Notes: a model not told the origin generated them from the letters alone. A DNA stretch of 7,677 bases from Acidimicrobiaceae bacterium (GCA_013044365.1 JABEUP010000054.1:1-7677), one strand, 5' to 3'; shown: positions 1 through 5,901, numbered from the stretch's first letter. Made by a program: numbers and translations.

Positions 1-114
1 GCGAAAGTCAGCCCTTGACAGTTCATAAAGAACCGCAAGGATGGCGAGGCGACTTCGCTGATGTACTGCATCGGACAGGCTGATTACTGATTTCGGAGTT
101 GTTTCATCTGACAT
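1..114 (-). CDS. Winged-helix (ArsR/MarR-like) transcriptional regulator, N-terminal fragment
   Basis: Only the first 38 codons are present; the gene continues past the left edge. It starts at an ATG whose first base is position 114, and reads MSDETTPKSV, then SLSDAVHQRSRLAILAVLYE (residues 12-31), then LSRADFR. The pattern 'L-x-x-x-x-H-x-x-x-R-L-x-I-L-x-x-L' followed by 'ADF' matches the first helix of the small winged-helix regulators (HTH_27/PF13601 type) that are often encoded beside a membrane protein. The start lies 3 nt after the stop of the upstream membrane gene, with an AAGG-like ribosome site about 10 nt before it, inside the end of that gene, so the two are very likely co-transcribed and translationally coupled. 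Residues that would settle the fold (recognition helix, wing) lie outside the window. The family is inferred from sequence pattern only. Confidence 0.72.
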   Translation of the reverse strand, partial: MSDETTPKSVISLSDAVHQRSRLAILAVLYELSRADFR

Positions 115-117
115 TGG

Positions 118-957
118 TCAATCACCTTTATGTTGATCGAAGCTATTTGGCATACCGTGTCTGATTTCTTGTGGCCCGTCCGGACAACAGGTTGCGACAC
201 ATGGGATTCTTCTTCGACAGTAAAGAAGTCCTGCACCTCCAATGAGAACCAGCCCTGCGGCCAGGTAACTAATTGAGTGGGGGGGAATCCAGATATTGAG
301 CCGTGCGAGGAACTCACTAGAGCGTCTCGAGAGAGCGATTCCTACGAAGAAACTCAGCGCGGCAACCAAGGCGAGACTTTGACTGCGAGCTGCAAATCCG
401 GCAATGCAGATAATCAGCGCCACGGCCAAGAGGTGGGAAAGCTGGCTGGGAAGACCCAGTTGATCCGAAGCCAAGAGTACAAATACCCCGATTAGACCAG
501 CAAGGAGGTAGGTGATCGTGAAAGTCCGCAAACGACCACTGGAGCGCTGGAAAAGGACAGATAATGAGACACTGGCAACTATACCGACCACCCAGAACCA
601 GGGAGAATTACCGATGTGCCAGATAACCGGGAATCTCCCAGCAAAAGAAATTGAGACAGGGCCATGGATCGGAACACCTTGTGGTGTGATTGCCGTAATG
701 CCCGTGCCGGAGTGGTTAATTACACATGAGATGGGTTTGGGAGTTCCGGTCATCAGCCAACAGCTCGTAATGACCTGCCTGGTGCTAAGCAGAGGGGTGC
801 CCAGAATGGTTATGATTCCCAACGCGGCAGGTAGTAGCCAAGTCCTTTGCTGAAGAGTTCGAGCCCGCTTTCTAATGGAAGTGATCATCGAAAGTGTAGA
901 TGCTGCTGATTCCGCACCACAATTATCTATCGGTATCAAAACCTCCAACTCGTTCAC
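118..957 (-). CDS. Polytopic membrane protein of unknown function, paired with a winged-helix regulator
   Basis: A 279-residue protein if the GTG at 957 is used. Hydrophobic segments near residues 39-57, 118-136, 146-164, 172-190, 194-210 and 229-247 give five or six membrane helices. A basic N-terminal stretch (RKRARTLQQR, 29-38) suggests a cytoplasmic N-terminus. A 60-residue loop (58-117) with two cysteines (66 and 78) is then probably outside, and the cytoplasmic tail carries a CVATCC cluster (253-258). No conserved family motif was recognised. The start is chosen because a promoter-like pair lies with its -10 box 7 nt before the GTG, which fits a leaderless mRNA; no Shine-Dalgarno is visible. 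The alternative is the ATG at 888 (residue 24), directly before the basic stretch, also without a ribosome site. The next gene, a DNA-binding protein, starts 3 nt after the stop, so this may be the membrane partner in a regulator/membrane-protein module. Confidence 0.75.
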   Translation of the reverse strand: MNELEVLIPIDNCGAESAASTLSMITSIRKRARTLQQRTWLLPAALGIITILGTPLLSTRQVITSCWLMTGTPKPISCVINHSGTGITAITPQGVPIHGPVSISFAGRFPVIWHIGNSPWFWVVGIVASVSLSVLFQRSSGRLRTFTITYLLAGLIGVFVLLASDQLGLPSQLSHLLAVALIICIAGFAARSQSLALVAALSFFVGIALSRRSSEFLARLNIWIPPHSISYLAAGLVLIGGAGLLYCRRRIPCVATCCPDGPQEIRHGMPNSFDQHKGD

Positions 958-964
958 AACTATT

Positions 965-993
965 AGTCTATACTACAGAGTACTCGAAGTAAA
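965..993 (-). promoter_or_regulatory. Promoter for a leaderless mRNA of the membrane protein/regulator pair
   Basis: Read on the minus strand: TTTACT (993-988) as -35, a 17-nt spacer, and TAGACT (970-965) as -10; each matches 4 of 6 consensus bases. The -10 ends 7 nt before the GTG at 957, so transcription would begin at or next to the start codon. An 8-bp palindrome, GAGTACTC (978-985), lies in the spacer and could be an operator, perhaps for the regulator encoded at the end of this operon; that is speculation. Confidence 0.45.
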
Positions 994-1010
994 TCATTTC
1001 GGCTAAGATC

Positions 1011-1111
1011 GGGGGTCAAATAAAGCTGCCTCTGTGGGAGCAGACACCCCCCTGAGCAGGTCGCTTTGCCGAGCGCATATAAGCCAGTTAGCTGATACTG
1101 GCTTGCCGACC
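1011..1111 (+). promoter_or_regulatory. Structured leader candidate upstream of the SIMPL lipoprotein gene
   Basis: Several inverted repeats lie close together. GGGGGT (1011-1016) pairs with ACCCCC (1046-1051) and encloses a hairpin CTG-C-CTC (1026-1032) / GAGCAG (1038-1043) with one bulged base and a 5-nt loop. GGTCG (1059-1063) pairs with CGACC (1107-1111) and encloses a perfect 8-bp hairpin, AAGCCAGT (1081-1088) / ACTGGCTT (1097-1104), with an 8-nt loop. GCTTTGCCGA (1063-1072) is nearly repeated as GCTTGCCGA (1101-1109). No T-run follows, so these are not ordinary terminators. No known riboswitch consensus was recognised. The region could be a 5' leader structure or a cluster of protein-binding sites. 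The minus-strand gene appears to start downstream of it, so any RNA role belongs to the plus-strand gene. Confidence 0.35.
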
Positions 1112-1164
1112 AAAAACCGGGCATGGCTCACATGGGCTAATTAGTTAATAGACATGGCAAAATC

Positions 1165-1170
1165 AGGAGG
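1165..1170 (+). promoter_or_regulatory. Ribosome binding site that decides the TTG start of the SIMPL lipoprotein
   Basis: AGGAGG is a full Shine-Dalgarno match and lies exactly 7 nt before the TTG at 1178. The in-frame ATG at 1154 lies upstream of this site and has no ribosome site of its own. Confidence 0.8.
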
Positions 1171-1177
1171 AAAGATA

Positions 1178-1912
1178 TTGATTAGACGGCACACCAGAAT
1201 CATACTGATGTCCTTGGCTGTCGGGGGGACATTATCAGCATGCGGTAGTTCCTCTGCAGCAGCCAGCACCAGCTCAACATGTTCGTCGATTCCGACAGTG
1301 ACTTCCCATGGTCAAGGTAGCGCTTCGGGGACCCCGGACCTGGCGACTGTTATTCTTGGAGTTCAAGCCCAAGCCAGTACAGCTGCTGCAGCACTTTCCC
1401 AGAACTCGAGCGACACTAGCAGTTTGATCAAAACTCTCCTGGCCCAGGGGATCTCAAAAACCGATGTCCAAACCTCCGGCCTTTCTCTTCACGGAATTTA
1501 TGGAGGACCAAGTCCTGCCATTACCGGCTATCAAGTCACCAGCACCGTTACCGTGCGTATGCACAACATAAGTTCAACCGGAACAATTATTGACTCTGCT
1601 GCCAAAGCAGCTGGAAACTCGATCCGAATAAACCAGATTGCATTTTCCGTAAAGGACACCTCAGCGTTATTCGCTCAGGCCAGAGCCACAGCAGTTAGTC
1701 AAGCTGCCATCGAAGCCAAAGCTATGGCAACAGCTGCCGACAAGCATCTCGGAGCTCTATGCTCATTGAATGACTCAACTCCACCATCGTCGGTACCACT
1801 GAATACTTCGAGTTTCAGTAGTTCAATAGGCATACCTTCCTCGGTGCCAATTCAATCTGGGTCCCAGCTAGTAAAAGCTACAGTGACGGCGACCTACCAG
1901 CTTCAGCCTTGA
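1178..1912 (+). CDS. SIMPL (DUF541) domain lipoprotein
   Basis: A 244-residue secreted lipoprotein, counted from the TTG at 1178. Basic residues (IRRHTR, 2-7) precede a hydrophobic stretch and the lipobox L-S-A-C with Cys22 as the predicted lipidated residue. A Ser/Ala-rich linker follows. From about residue 40 to the end the pattern is that of the SIMPL/DUF541 family: 'G-x-G-S-x-S-x-x-P-D-x-A-x-V', a helix, 'G-I-S-K-T-D-V-Q-T-S-G-L-S-L' (92-105), 'I-T-G-Y-Q-V-T-S-T-V-T-V' (115-126), and a late Ala-rich helix containing EAKAMATAADKHLG. Family members are periplasmic or cell-surface proteins of ill-defined function, some linked to oxidative stress. An ATG-started version (1154) would add eight residues before the signal peptide and lacks a ribosome site. 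There is a Ser/Pro-rich insertion near residues 200-224. No obvious terminator lies between this gene and the next lipoprotein. Confidence 0.88.
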   Translation: MIRRHTRIILMSLAVGGTLSACGSSSAAASTSSTCSSIPTVTSHGQGSASGTPDLATVILGVQAQASTAAAALSQNSSDTSSLIKTLLAQGISKTDVQTSGLSLHGIYGGPSPAITGYQVTSTVTVRMHNISSTGTIIDSAAKAAGNSIRINQIAFSVKDTSALFAQARATAVSQAAIEAKAMATAADKHLGALCSLNDSTPPSSVPLNTSSFSSSIGIPSSVPIQSGSQLVKATVTATYQLQP

Positions 1913-2114
1913 GTGAAAGTACGAGATGTTCTTATCGGTTAACACACTTTTCAAGACAACCGTTACAACTAGGGACGTCGATTATCAAGCTCAGAAGAAA
2001 GAATCGATAAACTTAGACCGTTGGCGCCGCCTAAAACGCAAATGGTTTAGGGGCAGAAGAGAACGGCCAAGATATCTTAAGAAGCAGAGCCCTGAATCAC
2101 TAAGTGAATGGCAC
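1913..2114 (+). other. Gap between the two lipoprotein genes, possible promoter region
   Basis: 202 nt with no convincing gene, although the frame of the downstream lipoprotein is open throughout and encodes a Lys/Arg-rich sequence. A 10-bp palindrome, AAGATATCTT (2069-2078), lies 37 nt before the preferred start. No -35/-10 pair with good spacing was found, so the second lipoprotein may be read from the SIMPL promoter. Confidence 0.35.
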
Positions 2115-3062
2115 ATGATGCGCAGATCCAGCTTCGCGATAGCACTTCTTGTGCTGACTATAATCTTGGCAAGCTGCGGAACGGCCATCGCTCGGGAAAA
2201 GTCGAATCCCAACGTTGGCACGGCGCAGGTAGCGGGGCTAGTACCGTGGATCGACAGTCCTTCCCCGGTGCCTCCAATACCTTCCCCAATTCCAGCTGCG
2301 AAACCCCAAACGAGTGCGCCTCCATGCAAAGCGGCAGACCTAGCGCTTGTGAATTGGGGGCCTTCACAACTTACCGGTGATCATGGAATCATACTGGAAT
2401 TGCGCAATATTGGTTCTGCCACCTGTCTCTTGTCGGGAACCCCGAAGGTTATCGCGAAAGGGACTGGTGTGCCCGATATAACAGCTGCCAATAGGCCGAT
2501 GATCTTCTTTGGACAAGAAGCTGACACAACACCAGGTAAGCCGGTATTTCTTTTTGTTGGCGTGTCAGCAGCCTGCGCAATACCAGGCCAAAATCCCACG
2601 ATATACAATACCTTGGACATTTATTACCCAATGGGTGGAGAACTGGTGGTTCATGGTCTCAACCTTGACAGTTATTGTGGCATGGCCACCACTCCGTTTT
2701 ACTCTGTAAAGCCAGGACCACAATATCCGAACCCGCCAACCACAAACTTGGTTCCTACCCTAAAACTTCCTGCAACGGTAAAGGCTGGAACCACTCTGAC
2801 TTACGAGGTCGATATATCAAATCCACAAAGCAATCCAGCTGAGCTGTCACCATGTCCCATATACATGGAATATTCAAGTTTCAAAACCAAACTTCTCTAT
2901 CACCTAAACTGCAGCGCAGTTCATTCAATAGCGCCATATGGTACAGTGCGTTACCAAATGAAGATGGCCATTCCTGCCAGCGCCCCTTTGGGAGAGGCGT
3001 CGATTTATTGGGTGTTTTTCGGACCCGGTAACGTGGGATCGAATCATTTGGTAATCAAGTGA
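2115..3062 (+). CDS. DUF4232 domain lipoprotein with a second C-terminal beta-rich domain
   Basis: A 315-residue lipoprotein if started at 2115. MMRR, a hydrophobic core, and lipobox L-A-S-C (Cys21) give a standard lipoprotein signal peptide. A Pro/Ser linker (about 48-64) leads into a DUF4232 domain (about 71-200), recognised by the opening Cys, 'L-x-L-R-N-I-G-S-A-T-C-L-L-S-G-T-P-K-V' (95-113), and four cysteines (71, 104, 154, 188) that could form disulfides. Residues 215-315 form a further beta-rich, immunoglobulin-like segment ('P-A-T-V-K-A-G-T-T-L-T-Y-E-V-D-I-S-N-P') with two more cysteines (247, 266). DUF4232 proteins are mostly actinobacterial surface proteins of unknown function. The same frame is open back to an ATG at 1926, but that would put 63 highly charged residues before the signal peptide, so it is not preferred. 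The ribosome site at 2115 is weak (AAGTGA, 7 nt away); ATG 2118 is nearly equivalent. Confidence 0.82.
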   Translation: MMRRSSFAIALLVLTIILASCGTAIAREKSNPNVGTAQVAGLVPWIDSPSPVPPIPSPIPAAKPQTSAPPCKAADLALVNWGPSQLTGDHGIILELRNIGSATCLLSGTPKVIAKGTGVPDITAANRPMIFFGQEADTTPGKPVFLFVGVSAACAIPGQNPTIYNTLDIYYPMGGELVVHGLNLDSYCGMATTPFYSVKPGPQYPNPPTTNLVPTLKLPATVKAGTTLTYEVDISNPQSNPAELSPCPIYMEYSSFKTKLLYHLNCSAVHSIAPYGTVRYQMKMAIPASAPLGEASIYWVFFGPGNVGSNHLVIK

Positions 3063-3275
3063 CACATTGATGTTTCGATAACACGAGCTAGCAGCAACAA
3101 TGCAGCCGATAAAGAGTTGGAATGCAGCGCGAAGTCGTCCCAAAAAATCACCCACGCTGTCGATAAAATCAGGTCCTGGTTTTGAGAACCTCAGCTGTAT
3201 CAAGTCTTGTAGCTGAGATACCGACTCAAGGCATCCACGGTCTATAAATCTCGGTGATGAGCATATTGTGCCTAG
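3063..3275 (+). other. Intergenic stretch before the GntR/ABC operon, with one hairpin
   Basis: No supported gene. CTCAGCT (3190-3196) and AGCTGAG (3211-3217) form a perfect 7-bp stem with a 14-nt loop, not followed by a T-run, so its role as a terminator of the DUF4232 gene is doubtful. A minus-strand frame that begins at 3203 and runs into the DUF4232 gene has no ribosome site and no recognisable product. Confidence 0.35.
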
Positions 3276-3295
3276 ACCTCTACTATAGTAGGGGT
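3276..3295 (+). promoter_or_regulatory. Operator palindrome overlapping the -10 box of the GntR/ABC operon
   Basis: CTACTATAGTAG (3280-3291) is a perfect 12-bp palindrome; with one mismatched pair the symmetry extends over 3276-3295. Within it TATAGT (3284-3289) is a good -10 box that ends 6 nt before the ATG at 3296, so the transcript would be leaderless. No good -35 hexamer is seen at normal spacing. A palindrome over the -10 box directly before a GntR gene is the arrangement expected for an autorepressor. No second copy was noticed elsewhere in the window. Confidence 0.6.
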
Positions 3296-3718
3296 ATGGC
3301 TAAGGAGAAGCTTAACTACTCAATAGACCGGACCACGGGAGTTCCTCCCTTCCTTCAGATAGTTGAGCAGGTAAAAGACTCCCTACATACCGGACGCCTC
3401 AAAGTCGGAGACCACCTTCCCTCTGTAAGCGAAGTTGTCAAGATAACCGCAGTAAACGCAAATACAGTGATGAAGGCTTACCGTGAACTCGAATACGCAG
3501 GTATAGCTCAGCCGATTCAGGGGGTGGGAACGGTGGTTATCTCGCTTCCAACGGGCGCAAACCCACAGCTGCTCGAAATCTACCAAGCGAGGTTCGAGGC
3601 ACTCATTGCCCAGGCAAGGCACGATGGGCTCGAGTGGGAACCGTTGCAACACCTGACAGGCAACATTATTCGGGAGATGAAACTCATGGAGGGGGCTGGT
3701 GACAGCAATAAGGGCTGA
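3296..3718 (+). CDS. GntR-family transcriptional regulator, YtrA subfamily
   Basis: A 140-residue DNA-binding protein. The N-terminal winged helix-turn-helix (about 8-85) shows GVPPFLQIVEQVKDSL, then 'G-R-L-K-V-G-D-H-L-P-S-V-S-E-V' (33-47), 'V-N-A-N-T-V-M-K-A-Y-R-E-L-E-Y-A-G' (53-69) and the wing 'Q-G-V-G-T-V-V' (75-81). Only about 50 residues follow, mostly helical, which is the short C-terminal dimerisation region of the YtrA subfamily rather than a FadR or HutC ligand domain. Such regulators usually sit first in an operon with ABC transporter genes and repress it. The start at 3296 gives the usual N-terminus length and lies 6 nt after a -10 box. A GTG at 3254 would add 14 residues, has no ribosome site, and would place the palindrome inside the gene. 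The 3' end overlaps the ATPase gene by 20 nt. Confidence 0.9.
   Translation: MAKEKLNYSIDRTTGVPPFLQIVEQVKDSLHTGRLKVGDHLPSVSEVVKITAVNANTVMKAYRELEYAGIAQPIQGVGTVVISLPTGANPQLLEIYQARFEALIAQARHDGLEWEPLQHLTGNIIREMKLMEGAGDSNKG
3688..3692 (+). promoter_or_regulatory. Ribosome binding site for the ABC ATPase GTG start
   Basis: GGAGG lies inside the end of the GntR gene, 6 nt before the GTG at 3699. It supports that start and translational coupling of repressor and ATPase. Confidence 0.7.
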
Positions 3719-4580
3719 AGCGGTTACAAAGACCTATAGACAAAACAAAGCATTGGACTCTGTGACATTTGAGATTCAAAAGGGGGCCGTTGCAGCGTTG
3801 GTCGGAGAGAACGGCGCTGGCAAATCGACGCTGCTGCACATTCTCGCGGGCCTGGTTAGGCCTGACTCCGGAGCGACGGAGGTTAGCGGATCGGCACCAT
3901 CCCAAGATTGGAACTGGCTGTCGCGGATAGGATTCGTCGACCAGGATGCATCCCTGCAAGGTGGGATGACCCCTGGCGGGTACTCAAAGATGGGCAAAGA
4001 CCTAAATGTGCTCTGGAACGATGACCTCTTGTTGGCAAGATGCGACCAGCTCAAAATTCCATCCGGACGACCTATCAAGCAACTTTCCGGCGGTCAGAGA
4101 CATGTCGTCGCGGTTCTTTTGGCACTGGCGAAGGAACCAGAGGTGATGCTTTTGGATGAGCCGCTCGCCTCGCTCGACCCGATAAGCCGAAGAACGCTAC
4201 TGGGCACTCTCCTCTCTCATGCGTATGACAAATCGACGACAATTCTGCTCTCTTCGCACCTTGTAAGTGACCTTGAGCGCTCGTGTGATTATCTGGTCTT
4301 GCTTTCGGGGGGTTCTCTAGTCTTGTCAAAGCCAACCGACGAGATATTGGGAACCCACTACTGGATTACCAATTCAGACAAAAACCTGGAGCTGATACGT
4401 CAAATGTGCCATTTAGAGACCGACTATATGATCGAGCTAGACAGCCAAATCCTGCTCAGCACCACAAACCATGAGCTAGCCACTCTCGCCGGTGCAAAAC
4501 CAGCAGGACTTGAGGAGATCGTGATTGCACGGATGAGTGGCTCACCGGTATTTCCGGGGCAGGCGCGATCGGAGAAGTGA
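3699..4580 (+). CDS. ABC transporter ATP-binding protein
   Basis: A 293-residue cytoplasmic ATPase that would power the permease encoded next. All the motifs are present in order: Walker A GENGAGKST (36-44), Q-loop Gln82 in FVDQDASL, signature LSGGQ (129-133), Walker B VMLLDEP (149-155) with catalytic Glu154, D-loop SLD (158-160) and switch His187 in LLSSHLVSDLE. The last 80 residues are the accessory C-terminal region seen in drug- and peptide-exporter ATPases, ending with LEEIVIARMSG. The GTG start has a good ribosome site and overlaps the end of the regulator gene. The spacing between Walker A and signature is normal, so it should be active. The substrate cannot be inferred; related YtrA-controlled transporters are linked to envelope stress or cell-wall-active compounds. 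Confidence 0.94.
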   Translation: MTAIRAEAVTKTYRQNKALDSVTFEIQKGAVAALVGENGAGKSTLLHILAGLVRPDSGATEVSGSAPSQDWNWLSRIGFVDQDASLQGGMTPGGYSKMGKDLNVLWNDDLLLARCDQLKIPSGRPIKQLSGGQRHVVAVLLALAKEPEVMLLDEPLASLDPISRRTLLGTLLSHAYDKSTTILLSSHLVSDLERSCDYLVLLSGGSLVLSKPTDEILGTHYWITNSDKNLELIRQMCHLETDYMIELDSQILLSTTNHELATLAGAKPAGLEEIVIARMSGSPVFPGQARSEK

Positions 4581-4583
4581 CCC

Positions 4584-5648
4584 ATGACAGCAACCGAAAT
4601 TCCTAAATCACCGCCATCGTTCCTGGAACTCCTTTGGTCCTATACCACCCGGCATCGTCGGCTTGTGGTCTCTGTCATTGGCCTTGTTGCTATCGAAATC
4701 ATCTGGTTTGCCTTTGTCGGATATGAATTCAGAGATATCCGAGCAACAGAAGGGTTTTTGGGAATTGCGCCACTCACCCAGTGCACCGGGGCAAGCTGTG
4801 CCACCGTCTTCAGGGCGCCCCCACCATTCATAGGTCCAGTGACGGATTTGCTGATATATGCATTACCGGCGATCTGGGCGCTTGTCTTTGTCGCTCCAAG
4901 TCTCGCCAGAGAGCTTGAGTCCAGGAGCGTTCGCTTCTCATGGACTCAAGCCGTAACACGAAAACAGTGGTTGGGGGTGAGGACAGCTTCGGGACTTTTT
5001 GCCACATTGGTTGTTGTCGTAGCTGAGGTACTGGTTGTAAGGCGGTGGATTTTCCCCCACAGCTACACTTCTGAGCCTTGGCAGTGGTTCATTTTCACGG
5101 GCGTATTAGCCCCGGCCATTGCGCTGTTGTTGGTTGCAGTAGCGGTATTGTCCTCGCTCCTGTGGAAGAAACCGGTCGCCGCTCTTTTGACCACTGCAGT
5201 TTTGTTTGGAGCGGTTGCGCTAGGAATCACAACCACCTATCAAACATTGCTTAGCCCAAAGACAATTATGTCCGGCGCAGGGAGCCCTCTGTCGTTGCCA
5301 CAAGGGTCCCTTGTTGTAGGTGAAACGTCGGTAACCAAAAATGGAACGAGGTTATCGAGCACGTACACCAACCAGGTTCTGAGCACCTGCAATCGACAAG
5401 CAATGAGTAAGTTTCGCGGAGTCCAATCGAATCAACCGGGTGCTACTGCGGGAATCTTTTCTCCTACAACGTTCAATCCGAGTACGTATACGAGCTGCCT
5501 AGAATCGCACAACCTATACACACTCATCAGCTATCAGCCGCCATTGCGCTTCTGGGAGCTGCAGTGGATTTATGCCGGTGCCACCATGGGTGCCACTGCT
5601 GCAATTGTCGCTTTATCGTTCATGCTCGTAAAAAGGATTGACATCTAA
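4584..5648 (+). CDS. ABC-2 type transporter permease
   Basis: A 354-residue membrane protein starting 3 nt after the ATPase stop, with GGAG (4571-4574) as ribosome site. Hydrophobic segments near 27-46, 87-106, 134-152, 167-193, 197-215 and 328-348 give six membrane helices. The cytoplasmic segment LARELESRSVRFSWTQAVTR (107-126), followed by KQWLG, is the hallmark of actinobacterial ABC-2 permeases encoded beside YtrA-type regulators, and YQPPLRFWELQWIY (317-330) before the last helix is also typical. Two large extracytoplasmic loops stand out: residues 47-86 with a CTGASC pair (67 and 72), and 216-327, Ser/Thr-rich, with Cys269 and Cys305. With two ATPase subunits it would form an exporter; a homodimeric membrane part is likely because there is only one permease gene. 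Confidence 0.9.
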   Translation: MTATEIPKSPPSFLELLWSYTTRHRRLVVSVIGLVAIEIIWFAFVGYEFRDIRATEGFLGIAPLTQCTGASCATVFRAPPPFIGPVTDLLIYALPAIWALVFVAPSLARELESRSVRFSWTQAVTRKQWLGVRTASGLFATLVVVVAEVLVVRRWIFPHSYTSEPWQWFIFTGVLAPAIALLLVAVAVLSSLLWKKPVAALLTTAVLFGAVALGITTTYQTLLSPKTIMSGAGSPLSLPQGSLVVGETSVTKNGTRLSSTYTNQVLSTCNRQAMSKFRGVQSNQPGATAGIFSPTTFNPSTYTSCLESHNLYTLISYQPPLRFWELQWIYAGATMGATAAIVALSFMLVKRIDI

Positions 5649-5686
5649 AACGATTTGAGATCTTTGGCATATATTGGCCCAGACTT

Positions 5687-5708
5687 GCAGCGCCGACTAG
5701 CTCGCTGC
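5687..5708. repeat. Inverted repeat in the convergent intergenic region
   Basis: GCAGCG (5687-5692) and CGCTGC (5703-5708) are perfect 6-bp arms around a 10-nt loop, 38 nt after the permease stop. No T-run follows on either strand, so it is recorded as a repeat rather than a terminator. Confidence 0.4.
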
Positions 5709-5729
5709 CATCGTAGTTGAAATCTTGCA

Positions 5730-5745
5730 CCAACCCTGGGGTTGG
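5730..5745. terminator. Possible bidirectional terminator hairpin
   Basis: CCAACCC (5730-5736), TG, GGGTTGG (5739-5745): perfect arms, realistically a 6-bp GC-rich stem with a CTGG loop. It lies between the 3' ends of the plus-strand ABC operon and the minus-strand Asp-box gene, where terminators for both are expected. There is no T-run on either side, which lowers confidence. A further hairpin, GTGATG-CCT-CATCAC (5790-5804), follows. Confidence 0.3.
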
Positions 5746-5901
5746 CAGTCCGCAACCTCGCTGGTTACTTCGATTGGGAGTTCGAAAAGGTGATGCCTCA
5801 TCACACTTAGGAGCAACGCGCCGCGCGAATGCTCAGATCGCGGTAGATAGTTATGTTTTGGCAAGTTCCAAATCTGTCAGAACCGGTGATTTCAATCCTG
5901 C

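Noticed and set aside
3..83. Plus-strand frame open from the left edge to a TGA at 81-83, a possible end of an upstream gene
   Set aside because: The opposite strand reads as the N-terminus of a winged-helix regulator with a start placed correctly behind the membrane gene; the plus frame has no recognisable pattern.
277..853. Plus-strand open frames at 277-495 and 512-853
   Set aside because: They lie antisense to the membrane protein gene. Their translations show no signal peptide, domain or ribosome site, whereas the minus-strand frame has clear membrane helices.
1081..1104. 8-bp hairpin considered as a terminator
   Set aside because: No T-run on either strand, and it sits between divergent genes where no terminator is needed.
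1991..2709. Several short frames on both strands inside the DUF4232 gene
   Set aside because: They overlap a frame with a clear signal peptide and domain pattern and have no features of their own.
2925..3203. Minus-strand frame of 92 residues overlapping the end of the DUF4232 gene, with a hydrophobic stretch LFIGCIVAAS
   Set aside because: It has a TTG start without a ribosome site, runs deep into a well-supported gene on the other strand, and its hydrophobic stretch is too short for a convincing membrane helix.
5770..5792. GAGTTCGAA, resembling a tRNA T-loop
   Set aside because: No acceptor, D or anticodon stems could be fitted around it.
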